A DNA stretch of 64,000 nucleotides from Flavisolibacter amylovorans (GTDB taxonomy: Bacteria > Bacteroidota > Bacteroidia > Chitinophagales > Chitinophagaceae). The position numbers were made by a program, and so were the translations under genes. Below, piece after piece: positions 33,831-43,700 of the stretch; position 1 is the first letter of the stretch, and each line of letters begins with the position of its first letter. Location of the stretch: assembly GCF_039541815.1 (NCBI RefSeq), contig NZ_BAABGY010000001.1:500686-564685 (forward strand), in the 5' to 3' direction. A model generated the notes under the pieces. The model did not search any database. It saw only the letters and a program-made list of their open reading frames with translations, and was not told the DNA's origin.

Positions 33831-35741
33831 TCACTTCGCCACGATCTTCACTTCCGTTCGTCTGTTTTGGGCACGACCAGCATCGGTCGTATTCGGCGCT
33901 ACGGGCTGTGCTTCGCCGAAGCCCTTCGCCGTTACGCGCTCGTTCTTGATCGCCTTTCGGTTCAGGTACTGCATCACGGCGCGGGCACGGAACTCGGAAA
34001 GCTTCTGGTTGTCGGCAGGCTTGCCCACGTTATCGGTATGCCCCTCGATCTGGATACGCACCGTGGGGTTGTCGCGGAGGAACTGCACGAGGCGGTCGAG
34101 CTCCACCTGCGACTCCGGCCGCAGCTCGTACTGCTTCACGTCGAAGAAGATGTTCCGTAATACTACGGAGGCATTCACCTCGATGGGCTGCAGCGGGATG
34201 TCCTTGCGGTACGTCGAGTCCGAGGTCTTTTCGCGCAGCAGGAACTGGTCGGAGTAAAAAAGGTAGCCCTTGCGGTTCACGTTGAATACATAGTCTTTGC
34301 CCAACGGCAGCGTCACGAGGTATTGTCCGGTTTCGTCGGTCTGGAGGCGCGATTGCTCGAAGCCTGTTTTCAGGTCGATGAGCGCTACGGTGGAGGGCAG
34401 GCCGGCTTTCGTCTGGGCATCGTGCACCCGGCCCTGCACCCAAAGCGTGCGGCCGGGCCGCATCGACGGACGCATGTCGAAGCTGTAGATGTCCAGGCTG
34501 CCGAGGCCGTCGGGCCGGTCCGACGCGTAATAGGCCGTCACTGCGTCGGAGGCGATGGCGAGCGCGCTCTCCTCGTCGATGGTATTGATCGGGTAGCCCA
34601 GGTTCTCGGGTGTGCCCCACTGCCCGTCGGCACTGCGGCGCACCACGAAGAGGTCCTTGTTGCCGTAGCCCGGAAGACCGTCGGAGGCGAAGTACAGCGT
34701 GTTGTTGTCGGCGTGTACGAAGGGCGTGAACTCGTCGCCCGGGGTATTGATATTCGGACCGAGGTTCTCGGGCGCGCTCCAGCGTCCGTTGGCCAGCTGG
34801 TGCGACACGTAGATATCGGCGCCACCTAACCCACCAAAGCGGCGGCTTACGAAATAAAGGTCCTTTTTATCCGGCGAGAGGCAGGGCTGCGATTCCCATT
34901 GGTCGGTGTTGATATTGGGGCCGAGGTTGATGGGCTCGCTCCAGCCTTCCTTTTCGCGGTAGGAGATATACAGGTCGCAGGAGCCTGCGCCGCCGGGGCG
35001 GTGGCAGCCGGTGAAGATAAGCCAGTTGCCGTCCTGCGATACGTTCTGAGCGCCTTCGTTCTGCGGCGTGTTGATGGAGCCGGTGAGGTGGTGCGAGGCG
35101 CCCCAGGTGCCGCCGGCGCGCTGGCTCAGGAAGAAGTCTTCGTTGCGCCCGCCGATGCGGCGCGTATAGATCATATTGTCGCCGTCGATGGTGATGGAGG
35201 GAAAGTATTCCGGGTCGGGGCTGTTGACGCCGGGACCGAGGTTGCGCGGGTTGAACACGTAGTTGTCGGGGTGGGTGCGGGCATGCTCCACGGCGAAGCC
35301 GAAGCTTTTCTGCCGGTACTCGGCGGCCTTGCGCGTGGCGTTGGAGATCTTCGGGCGCGTGGCGAGGTCGGTGACGATGGCAAGGGCTTTTTCGAATTGC
35401 CCGTTGCCGGCCAGGGCAATGGCGTAGGGTAGCCGTATTTCTACGAGGTAGGAGGAGTCTATGGCAAAGGCCTTTTCATAATTCTCGATGCTGCGCCGGC
35501 GGTCCTTCAACTGGCTGTGCACCCCTGCCAGCGACACGTACGCCTCCAGGTAGTTGGGGTCGCGGCGCACGGCTTCGTTCAGCTGGTCGACCGCGTCGCT
35601 CCACTTGCTCTCGTCGATCTTGACGAGCGCTTTCTGGTAGGCCTCCACCGCTTTTTTGTTAATGCGGGAAGGGTCGTATTGGGCGGAAGCAAGGAGCGCG
35701 GACAGCAACAGGCAAAGTGTGGTGAGGGACCTCAGGTTCAT
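33831..35741 (-). CDS. PorE-like OmpA protein (TPR, PD40 propeller, CRD, OmpA)
   Basis: From the ATG at 35741 (MNLRSLTTLCLLLSALLASA) the 636 residues show four parts: TPRs (about 25-140, AVDQLNEAVRRDPNYLEAYV), a PD40/WD40-like propeller (about 180-420; DNMIYTRRIGG, QPCLSPDKKDLYFVSRRFGG, NTLYFASDGLPGYG), a carboxypeptidase-regulatory-like domain (VQGRVHDAQTKAGLPSTVAL) and an OmpA domain (IQIEGHTDNVGKPADNQKLS) that binds peptidoglycan. This order is that of T9SS component PorE. PorE is a lipoprotein, but here the signal looks like type I with no lipobox. It may be a paralogue instead of PorE itself. Confidence 0.85.
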   Translation of the reverse strand: MNLRSLTTLCLLLSALLASAQYDPSRINKKAVEAYQKALVKIDESKWSDAVDQLNEAVRRDPNYLEAYVSLAGVHSQLKDRRRSIENYEKAFAIDSSYLVEIRLPYAIALAGNGQFEKALAIVTDLATRPKISNATRKAAEYRQKSFGFAVEHARTHPDNYVFNPRNLGPGVNSPDPEYFPSITIDGDNMIYTRRIGGRNEDFFLSQRAGGTWGASHHLTGSINTPQNEGAQNVSQDGNWLIFTGCHRPGGAGSCDLYISYREKEGWSEPINLGPNINTDQWESQPCLSPDKKDLYFVSRRFGGLGGADIYVSHQLANGRWSAPENLGPNINTPGDEFTPFVHADNNTLYFASDGLPGYGNKDLFVVRRSADGQWGTPENLGYPINTIDEESALAIASDAVTAYYASDRPDGLGSLDIYSFDMRPSMRPGRTLWVQGRVHDAQTKAGLPSTVALIDLKTGFEQSRLQTDETGQYLVTLPLGKDYVFNVNRKGYLFYSDQFLLREKTSDSTYRKDIPLQPIEVNASVVLRNIFFDVKQYELRPESQVELDRLVQFLRDNPTVRIQIEGHTDNVGKPADNQKLSEFRARAVMQYLNRKAIKNERVTAKGFGEAQPVAPNTTDAGRAQNRRTEVKIVAK

Positions 35742-35868
35742 CCGATGAAAATACGGTACGCCCGCTGTACCGGAAAGGCCGCGTTGCTCTTTTAACGTTC
35801 CCTTCATGCCACGGGAGCGCTCTTTATCTAGGAAGGTAAAGACGCGCCATGGCGCTTCTCCATGACAG

Positions 35869-35925
35869 CAAGGAGCAAGGAACAAAGAACAAGGAACAGG
35901 GAATAAGGAACACGGAACAAAGAAG
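35869..35925. repeat. AAGGAAC 7-base period repeat
   Basis: AAGGAAC-AAAGAAC-AAGGAAC-AGGGAAT-AAGGAAC-ACGGAAC, a clean heptad array upstream of the PorE-like gene. Confidence 0.75.
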
Positions 35926-36002
35926 GAGTGATAGAAAAGGGAAATAGGCAAGGCCCATTACTCCGGGCAAAACCTGCATCCACTCCCACGCGCGCCAGCC
36001 CA

Positions 36003-36034
36003 AATCTGAAATCTGAAATCTGAGATCTGAGATC
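36003..36034. repeat. AAATCTG 7-base period repeat
   Basis: AAATCTG repeated three times, then AGATCTG-AGATCCC, ending 1 base before the queE stop. Confidence 0.8.
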
Positions 36035-36035
36035 C

Positions 36036-36674
36036 CTACGGCACGTTGATATACTTGTGGGTCTGCAGCGTGAGGGTCCACTGCGGGTGGGCTTTTACAT
36101 AATCGATGATGAGCGGCGTCACCTGTGCGGCCTTGTCCCACTCGGGCTGCAGGTAGAGGCGGCACCCCGGTTTTACCTGTGCCGCCCACTGCTCGGCCCA
36201 GGCAAAGTCCGACTTGTTGAACACCACCACCTTCAGCTCGTCGGCCGCGGCCACCGCTTCGGGGAGGGGCGCCTTGAACTTCTTGGGCGACAGCGTGATC
36301 CAGTCCCAGCGGCCGGAAAGCGGCGACGACCCCGACGTCTCGATATGGGTGCGCAGGCCTGCGTCGCGCAGGGCAGCGGTGAGCGGATCGAGGGGGTGCA
36401 GCAGCGGCTCGCCGCCGGTGATGACCGCGATCGGTGCGGGCGTCTCTTTCACCAGCGCCACGAGCGAATCGATGGCATAGTGCGGGTGCCGCTCCGCATC
36501 CCAGCTGTCTTTCACATCGCACCATACACAGCCCACATCGCAGCCGCCGAGGCGGATGAAATACGCGGGCCGGCCCTGGTGCAGCCCTTCGCCCTGCAGC
36601 GTGTAGAAATGCTCCATCACCGGCAGGGTGCCGGAGGGAGCGAGGCGGGCTTCATCGGTGATGGGGATGCTCAT
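36036..36674 (-). CDS. queE: 7-carboxy-7-deazaguanine synthase
   Basis: QueE is the radical-SAM enzyme that contracts the ring of carboxy-tetrahydropterin in queuosine/preQ0 synthesis. The 212 residues start with MEHFYTLQGEGLHQGRPAYF and hold the cluster motif C45-x3-C49-x2-C52 (GGCDVGCVWCDV), TGGEPLLH, and an ETSG motif for SAM binding. QueC and QueD are not in the window. The C-terminus LQTHKYINVP is the usual family ending. Confidence 0.94.
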   Translation of the reverse strand: MSIPITDEARLAPSGTLPVMEHFYTLQGEGLHQGRPAYFIRLGGCDVGCVWCDVKDSWDAERHPHYAIDSLVALVKETPAPIAVITGGEPLLHPLDPLTAALRDAGLRTHIETSGSSPLSGRWDWITLSPKKFKAPLPEAVAAADELKVVVFNKSDFAWAEQWAAQVKPGCRLYLQPEWDKAAQVTPLIIDYVKAHPQWTLTLQTHKYINVP

Positions 36675-36680
36675 GGGAGA

Positions 36681-36766
36681 ACAAGGTTTAGGAGGTGTAG
36701 AGGGTTTAGGTGGTTGGTTCCGGTTAATCAGAACCTTCTAAACCTCCTAAACCCTCTAAACCCTTT
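36681..36766. repeat. CTAAACC inverted repeat without cargo
   Basis: GGTTTAG units (36681-36720) face CTAAACC units (36731-36766) across a 10-base loop. It looks like an empty version of the 11361-11973 cassette. It fills the whole queE-folD spacer and touches the folD stop. Confidence 0.75.
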
Positions 36767-37646
36767 ATTCGAAGTGCTTTCTTGCGCACGCATGATAGGT
36801 ATTCTTCATCAGCGCGGCGATGGTCATGGGGCCGACGCCGCCGGGAACAGGCGTAATGAACGAGGCTTTTTCGGCCACGGCTCCAAAGTCGACGTCGCCG
36901 GAAAGGCGGTAGCCGCTCTTCCGCAATGGGTCGTCCACACGGGTAATGCCTACGTCGATCACCACGGCGCCTTCCTTCACCATATCGGCCGTTACGAAGC
37001 CCGGGCGGCCGAGGGCGGCTACGATGATGTCGGCGCTGCGGCAGATCTCCGCCAGGTTCACCGTATGCGAATGCGTGATGGTGACGGTAGCGTTGCCCTG
37101 CGCGCCAGCAGCGCTCAGCAGGATGCTCATTGGGCGGCCTACGATATTACTGCGTCCGATCACCACGGCGTGCTTGCCCCGGGTGTCGATCTTGTAATGC
37201 TGCAGCAGCAGCATGATGCCGTAGGGCGTGGCCGGGATAAAGGTCGGCTGCCCGAGCACGAGCTTCCCCACCGTATTGGGGTGAAAGCCGTCCACGTCCT
37301 TGGCCGGGTCAATGGTGTTGATCACTTCTTCCGATGAGATATGCGCCGGCAGCGGCAGCTGCACCAGGATGCCGTCGACGTCGGGGTCGCCATTGAGTTC
37401 ACGGATGGTTTCGAGGAGCTTGAAGGCGGATACCGATTCTTCGAACCGGATGAGGGTCGACTTGAATCCCACTTCCTCACAGGCCTTCACTTTTGCGGCT
37501 ACATAGGTTTCGCTGGCGCCGTTGTTACCCACCAGGATCGCTACCAGGTGCGGAACTTCCTTGCCGTTGGAGGCTAGCTGCGCCACTTCGATCTTCAGGG
37601 CATCTTTGATGGCCTGGGCAGCTTCCTTCCCGTTCAGGATTTGCAT
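36765..37646 (-). CDS. folD: methylenetetrahydrofolate dehydrogenase/cyclohydrolase
   Basis: FolD interconverts methylene- and formyl-tetrahydrofolate with NAD(P). The 293 residues have the catalytic Tyr48/Lys52 block (SETYVAAKVKACEEVG), DGILVQLPLP, DVDGFHP and the nucleotide site VVIGRSNIVGRPMS, ending with TPVPGGVGPMTIAAL. The start at 37646 is fixed by an exact TACCTTTG box 4 bases upstream; upstream in-frame codons to 38015 run antisense to the neighbouring gene. Confidence 0.96.
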   Translation of the reverse strand: MQILNGKEAAQAIKDALKIEVAQLASNGKEVPHLVAILVGNNGASETYVAAKVKACEEVGFKSTLIRFEESVSAFKLLETIRELNGDPDVDGILVQLPLPAHISSEEVINTIDPAKDVDGFHPNTVGKLVLGQPTFIPATPYGIMLLLQHYKIDTRGKHAVVIGRSNIVGRPMSILLSAAGAQGNATVTITHSHTVNLAEICRSADIIVAALGRPGFVTADMVKEGAVVIDVGITRVDDPLRKSGYRLSGDVDFGAVAEKASFITPVPGGVGPMTIAALMKNTYHACARKHFE

Positions 37647-37650
37647 GCGC

Positions 37651-37658
37651 CAAAGGTA
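37651..37658 (-). promoter_or_regulatory. -7 promoter box of folD
   Basis: TACCTTTG on the minus strand, 4 bases before the ATG; the promoter lies in the narrow divergent gap with the next gene. Confidence 0.6.
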
Positions 37659-37733
37659 AATTCCCACCATTTGATGGGAAAAACATTTTCTTTCCCCCAA
37701 CCGGGCGCAGGAGCTTTGCACAAACCCTTTTCC

Positions 37734-38543
37734 ATGAGACCGTTGCTGCTGCTCCCTTTCCTGCTGGTGCTGCTGCGTGCCGCCGCCCAGCTGCATCCCG
37801 CGCAAGGCGCTTCGTTGTACACCCGCCTGTCGGCATCCTCGCCGCGCTTTGCCGACGCGTCCTCCTTTGCCGTCAACCCGGCGGCGCTGGCAGGCCGCAC
37901 CCAGTTTTCGGCTGCCCTTTACGGTGAGTACCGCTTCGGGCTCGAAGCCCTGTCGGCCTACCAGGCTTCGGCGGCGTTGCCGCTTGCCGGCGGGGGCGCC
38001 GGAGCCCTGCTGCAATTCGGAGGCGGCCCCGACTACTCCGAAAGCACGGTCGGACTCGCTTATGCCCGCCAGCTTGGCTCACTGCTCGACGTCGGCGTTC
38101 AGTTTCGCTATGCTGCGGTACGGGCCTCCGGGTATGGAGCGGCTGGTGGCCTTACGGCGGACGCCGGTCTGCGGCTGCACCTCGGTGAGCGGCTTCATGC
38201 AGGTGCCTGGGTGCACAATCCGGCGCGGGTGCGCCTCGGCAAGCAGGGTACCGAGCGGCTGCCGTCGGCGTTCGGACTCGGGCTCACGTGGGAGCGCACT
38301 GGCCAGTGGCTTATGGGCGCCGAGCTGCGGCAGGAGGGGGGCGGGCCGCCGGCCCTCACCGCCGGCCTCCAGTTCCGTGTTGCCGGGGCCCTTCGCGGGC
38401 GCGCCGGCATCACTACGGCCGGCCCGGTGGCCTACCTCGGCGCCGGGCTGCGCCTGCGCCACCTCTTGCTCGAGGTCACCGCCACCGGCCACCGCTACCT
38501 GGGGCTGACCCCGGGCCTGCTGTTATTGTTTCCCGCCCAATGA
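37734..38543 (+). CDS. PorV/PorQ-like outer membrane barrel protein
   Basis: A signal peptide (MRPLLLLPFLLVLLRAAAQ) leads to a barrel of 250 residues. NPAALAGRTQFSAALYGEYRF resembles the N-P-A-x-L motif at the start of FadL/PorV/PorQ-type barrels, followed by regular strands (ASAALPLAGGGAGALLQFGG, TVGLAYARQL, LDVGVQFRYAAV) and a terminal LLLLFPAQ. A link to type IX secretion is suggested by the family only. It lies 6 bases before the HhH-barrel gene, probably in one operon. A near-match box GAGCTTTG precedes it. Confidence 0.7.
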   Translation: MRPLLLLPFLLVLLRAAAQLHPAQGASLYTRLSASSPRFADASSFAVNPAALAGRTQFSAALYGEYRFGLEALSAYQASAALPLAGGGAGALLQFGGGPDYSESTVGLAYARQLGSLLDVGVQFRYAAVRASGYGAAGGLTADAGLRLHLGERLHAGAWVHNPARVRLGKQGTERLPSAFGLGLTWERTGQWLMGAELRQEGGGPPALTAGLQFRVAGALRGRAGITTAGPVAYLGAGLRLRHLLLEVTATGHRYLGLTPGLLLLFPAQ

Positions 38544-38549
38544 TCCGCC

Positions 38550-40526
38550 ATGCACTACCTGTACCTGGTCCTGCTTTGTAGCATCCTGCTGCCGGCCGCC
38601 GCGCAGGATCTGGACCCCGTTCGCTCGGGGCTCGAGCAATTGGGAGACCCGCCCGAGCGCAGCACCGACGCCGAGCCCCTCGCCCAGGAGCTGGAGTACC
38701 TCCGGCGTCACCCCCTTTCGGTGAACACCGCCACCGCCGAGCAGCTGCGCGCGCTGGGCGCCCTGCACGAGCTGCAGGTGCAGAGCCTGCTCCACTACCG
38801 CGCCCGCCTGGGCCCGCTGCTGGCGGTGGAGGAGCTACAGGCCGTCCCGCATTGGGACCCGGCCCTCGTGCAACAGCTCCGGCCTTACCTCAGTGCCAGT
38901 GCCGCCGGCCCGCCCCCTCATCTGTTCCGGGGCGAGCACCGTCTGCAATTCCTCTTTGCCCGCGAGCTGGAGCGGGCAGCCGGTTACCGCCTCCCGGGAG
39001 GCTACGCCGGCAGCCCCGACCGCCTTCAGCTCCGGTACCGCTTCCAGGGGCCGCGCCTTCGCTGGGGGCTGACGGCCGAGAAAGACGCGGGCGAGCCACT
39101 TTTCCGCAAGGGAACGGGCATCGATTTCCTGTCGGGGCACCTCTATTATGAGGGTTCCGGCTTGCTCCGCACGCTTGCGCTCGGCGATTACACCGTGAAT
39201 ATGGGCCAGGGCCTGATCCAGTGGCAGGGGCTTGCTTTTGGCGGGGGCGCCGATCTTTCGTACCTGAAGCGACAGGGCCCGCTCTTCCTTCCGCACCGGG
39301 CGGCGGGCGAGTTCGCCTTTCACCGGGGCGCGGCGCTGACGCTGCAGCGCGGATCCCTGGAGCTTTCCGCCTTTGCCTCATACCGTCGCCTGGATCCTAC
39401 GGGCGCCGAAACAGCTGACTCGGGGCGACTGCACTTTACCGGCTTCGGGGAGAGCGGCCTGCACCGGACGCCGGGCGAGCGGGCCAGCCGGGGGCGCCTG
39501 GTGCAATGGGCAGGTGGCGGGCGACTGCGGTACCGGAGGGGGCGCTTTGTGCTTGCTGTTCAAGGAATTAGGTATCGATTCTCCGCCCAGATGCAACAAA
39601 GAAAAGAATCATATGATCTTTTTTCGCCGCAGGGCAATGAATGGTTCAATGGCAGCGTTGATTACGCCCACAGCCTCGGCAACGTCCACTTTTTCGGTGA
39701 ATGGGCTACCGGGCAGGGGGGCGGCAGCGCCCTTGTGCAGGGGCTGCTGTGGAGCGGCGACCCTGCCTGGGACCTTGGCCTACTCTATCGCCGCATTGCC
39801 CCGCGCTTTGCCAGCCTGGGCGGCAATGCGTTCACCCGTCATTCGGCGCCGCAGAACGAAGAAGGGCTTTACCTGACGCTCCAGGTGCGCCCTTCGGTCC
39901 AGTGGCAATGGAGTGTGTTTGCAGACCTCTATCATTCCCCCTGGCTTCGATACCGGGTGGATGCCCCGGCCGGCGGGGCAGATCTCGGTGCGGGCCTCCG
40001 CTACCGACCGTCGCGGCGGGTAGAGCTGTCGCTTCGGTATGCGTGGCGGCAACGAATGGTGAACAATGGAGGCGATCAGCCGGTACGCGGCGTGGACCCG
40101 GTGCGGCGGCACAGCGCCCGGCTCCTGCTGCGGCAGCAGCTGCCGGGTATGGCCGTGCAGCTGGAGGGGGCGGCTACCTGGGGGGTGCAGGGGGGCGGGT
40201 CGGGGATGGCGGTGGAAGGGGAGGGGCGCCTCGGCCGCCGCTGGCGCCTGACGCTGCGGGGACATTTGTTTGCGACCGGGGACTGGGAGGGACGCCTCTA
40301 TGCCTGGGAGCCGGATGTACAGGCAGGTGCCCCGGCGCTGGCCGTGTACGGGAGGGGCGCCCGCTGGCTGGCACTATTGCGGTACGAGGGAAGAGGCGGC
40401 ATCGGTGGGTCACTACGCTGGGCACAGACGATCCGGCCCGACGAACCATTCACAGGCAGCGGGATGGAACGGGTGGCCGGAAGCCGGGTGTCGGAGATCC
40501 GGGTGGGGGCAATGATCCGCCTTTGA
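38550..40526 (+). CDS. helix-hairpin-helix protein with outer membrane barrel
   Basis: After a signal peptide (MHYLYLVLLCSILLPAAA) comes a ComEA-like helix-hairpin-helix part (residues about 45-110, HPLSVNTATAEQLRALGALH and VEELQAVPHWD). The remaining 540 residues are a barrel-like region of alternating strands (GLLRTLALGDYTVNMGQGLI, RLRYRRGRFVLAVQGIRY) ending in VSEIRVGAMIRL with a plausible terminal strand. Such HhH-plus-barrel proteins occur across Bacteroidota with no known function. The exported HhH suggests binding to DNA or another polymer at the surface, which is only inference. Confidence 0.8.
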   Translation: MHYLYLVLLCSILLPAAAQDLDPVRSGLEQLGDPPERSTDAEPLAQELEYLRRHPLSVNTATAEQLRALGALHELQVQSLLHYRARLGPLLAVEELQAVPHWDPALVQQLRPYLSASAAGPPPHLFRGEHRLQFLFARELERAAGYRLPGGYAGSPDRLQLRYRFQGPRLRWGLTAEKDAGEPLFRKGTGIDFLSGHLYYEGSGLLRTLALGDYTVNMGQGLIQWQGLAFGGGADLSYLKRQGPLFLPHRAAGEFAFHRGAALTLQRGSLELSAFASYRRLDPTGAETADSGRLHFTGFGESGLHRTPGERASRGRLVQWAGGGRLRYRRGRFVLAVQGIRYRFSAQMQQRKESYDLFSPQGNEWFNGSVDYAHSLGNVHFFGEWATGQGGGSALVQGLLWSGDPAWDLGLLYRRIAPRFASLGGNAFTRHSAPQNEEGLYLTLQVRPSVQWQWSVFADLYHSPWLRYRVDAPAGGADLGAGLRYRPSRRVELSLRYAWRQRMVNNGGDQPVRGVDPVRRHSARLLLRQQLPGMAVQLEGAATWGVQGGGSGMAVEGEGRLGRRWRLTLRGHLFATGDWEGRLYAWEPDVQAGAPALAVYGRGARWLALLRYEGRGGIGGSLRWAQTIRPDEPFTGSGMERVAGSRVSEIRVGAMIRL

Positions 40527-40707
40527 TGCAGGTTTTGCCCCGCTTATCACCGCTAAATTTTAACAACAAAGAAAATTTTTGTTAGAAAAAGTATAATTTG
40601 GCGCAGCAAATCCGCAAAAACTGTTGTCTGCTTACAATGGTTCTCCGATGCGGAAGACCGCGATAGAATGTATTTAAGGCTTTTTAACAATTAAAAAACA
40701 CGTCTAA

Positions 40708-43700
40708 ATGAGAAAAATTGCATCGCTGCTAACGGTGTCAATGCTCTTTTGTTCATTGGCATTTGGGCAGCAACGTAACGTCTCCGGACAGGTTCGTGAC
40801 GCGCAAGGGAACGGTGTTCCCTTCGCCACAGTTACTGAAACTGGCACCAGAAACGCTGTAACGGCCGACGCAAATGGTAACTTCACCATTAAGGTCGCCA
40901 ACAACGCCCGCCTGAACATCACAGCTGCCGGTTATCAGGCATCCACAGTCGGCGCCGACGCCGCTACCGCCATCAGCCTCACCCGCGGTGGTTCTGAGCA
41001 ACTGACCGAAGTAGTAGTAACCTCCCTCGGCCAGGCCCGCCAGGCTAAAGAACTTGGCTACTCTACTGCCAAGGTGCGCGCTACGGAACTGACCCAGGCT
41101 GCCCCTGTGAACCTTCAGAACGGTCTTACCGGTAAGGTGTCCGGCCTCAACATCAATACCACCAACGCCGGTGTATTCGCCCAAACGCGTATCACCCTGC
41201 GTGGTATCCGCTCGCTCACGGGTAACAACCAGCCCATGCTCATCCTCGACGGTGTGCCGCTGAGCCTTGGTTTCCTGAGCTCCATCAACCCCAACGACAT
41301 CGCCGACGTAACGATCCTCAAGTCGTCGTCCGCCACGGCCGTTTACGGTCCCGACGGTGTGAACGGCGCTATCGTGGTTACCACCAAGCGTGGCCAGAAA
41401 GGCCGCCCGCAGGTGTCGGTAAGCCACACTACCCAGCTCGAGAGCATCGCCTACATGCCGAAGTTCCAGAAGCGCTTCGGTTCCGGTTATGCCCCCGACG
41501 CCCTCGGTTACGGCACCTTCGAGCCGATCGAGCAGCAGAGCTGGGGTGATCCCTTCGACGGTTCTATCCGCCAGATGGGTCAGACCGGCCCCAACGGTGA
41601 GAAGCTGATGCTGCCCTACTCTTATGTAGAGAACGGCCGCAAGAACTTCTTCAACACCGGTGTGACGCACCAGACCGACGTTTCCTTCTCCACCGACGGC
41701 TTCTACCTCAGCGGCCAGAACGTGAGCATCGACGGTGTTATGCCCGGCGACCAGAACAACCGCCGTACCTTCACCCTGAAGGCTGACCGCGAGTATGGTC
41801 GTTTCCGTGCCGGCTTCAACCTGCGCTACACCAACCAGCAGTACGACGTCACCACCAACAACACCCTCGTTTACTACGGCGTGACCTCTGCCCCCGGTCA
41901 GTATGACCTGGGTATGTTCAGCGACTGGAGAAACGACTACTTCTCCAGCCCCGACGGTTTCTACAGCCCCTACCTCGACAACAACGGCAAGACCCCTTAC
42001 TTCGCTAAGGACAACGCCCGCGAGTACGGCAAGGGCGACGATATCTTCGGTAACGGTGAACTGAACTTCAAGGCTACTAACTGGCTGAACTTCACGTACC
42101 GTGTAGGTCTTACCTATGCCAACGCCGACTACAAGCGTACCCGTGAGCCGTTCCAGTACTCGGCCTTCCACAACACGCTCCGCGACCACGGTACCGCCAA
42201 CATCACCGGCGCTGTAACGAACGGTTCTACGCTCAGCAACCGCTTCACTTCGGAGCTGTTCGCTACGGCCAACAAGACCTTCGGTGCCTTCGGTGTGAAC
42301 GCCCTCGTGGGTCACTCCTATCGCGAATCCCGCTCCCGCTTCCTCTCGCTGGGTAGCAACAACCTCGGTACCGCTACGGCCTACACCATCGCCCTGCGCA
42401 AAGGTGAGCCGAACGTTGACGTGGACAACTCCGTAACCCGCCTGGAGCGCTACTTCGGTCGCGTGTCCTTCGACTTCAACAAGTGGGCCTTCATCGAGGC
42501 TACCGGTTCCTACGACTTCGACAGCCGCCTGGTGAAGCCGGGTGTTGCCTTCGAGAAGAGCGACATCGGTTACTTCTACCCCGGCGTGAGCGCCTCAGTG
42601 GTACTGAGCGACGCTATCCCCGCGCTCAAGTCGAACAAGATCCTCAACTACGCCAAGATCCGCGGTGCCATCACCAAGACGGGTAACGTGAACCTCAGCG
42701 CCTATGGTTTTGAGAACGTGTTCGCTGCCGGTACCTTCTTCCCCTTCAACGATGTTCTGGGCTTCCAGGCTACCACTACCACAGTGGCTGCCCAATACCG
42801 CCCCGAGTACGTGAACAACCGTGAAGTAGGTCTGGAACTCGGCTTCCTGAACAACCGCATCAACGTAGAAGCTACCTATTACAACCAGGACAACACCGAC
42901 CAGGTGATCAACGTACAGCAGTCCAACACCACCGGTGCCACGACCGCTATCCAGAACGCCGGCTCCTTCATCAACAAAGGATTCGAGATCGATCTGCGCC
43001 TGACCCCGCTCGTGAAGCTGGGCAACGTGAACGTTGACTTCAAGGTGAACTACTCCAACCAGGACTCCAAAGTCACCAGCCTCATCGGCGACGTGAAGGA
43101 ACTCGGTATCGGCAACTTCAACTATGCAGTTGTAGGCCAGCCCGCTTACGTGTTCCAGGTGTCTGACTACCAGCGTGACGACCAGGGTCGTGTGATCGTG
43201 GATGCCCAGACGGGTATGCCGACTATCGCCGGCGACCTCGCTCGCGTTGGCCGCACCATGCCGAAGCACATCCTCGGTCTCAACCTGAACGTGACCTGGA
43301 AAGGCCTCAGCTTCAGCGCGGTTGCCGACTACCGTGCCGGTAACAAGATCGTTGCCGACCAGCTCGGTGGCTTCCTGGACGACAACGGTATCTCTGAGCG
43401 CAGCGCCCAGGCCGACCGTCGTGCCTTTATCTTCCCCAACTCCGTAGTAATGGACGGTAGCGGTAAGTACGTGACGAACACGAACGTGTACACGCAGACT
43501 TACGGCCGCCTGTTCTGGAACAGCGACCTGAACACCGGTGTCGAAACCAACTACGTTGCCAGCGGTGCCTTCTGGAAAATCCGTGAAGTAGCGCTCAACT
43601 ACACGATCCCCACTCGTATCTTCGGTGCCCGCCTGGGTAACGTGATCAAGGGTGCTACGATCGGTGTGAACGCGCGTAACCTCCTGATGTTCCTGCCGAA

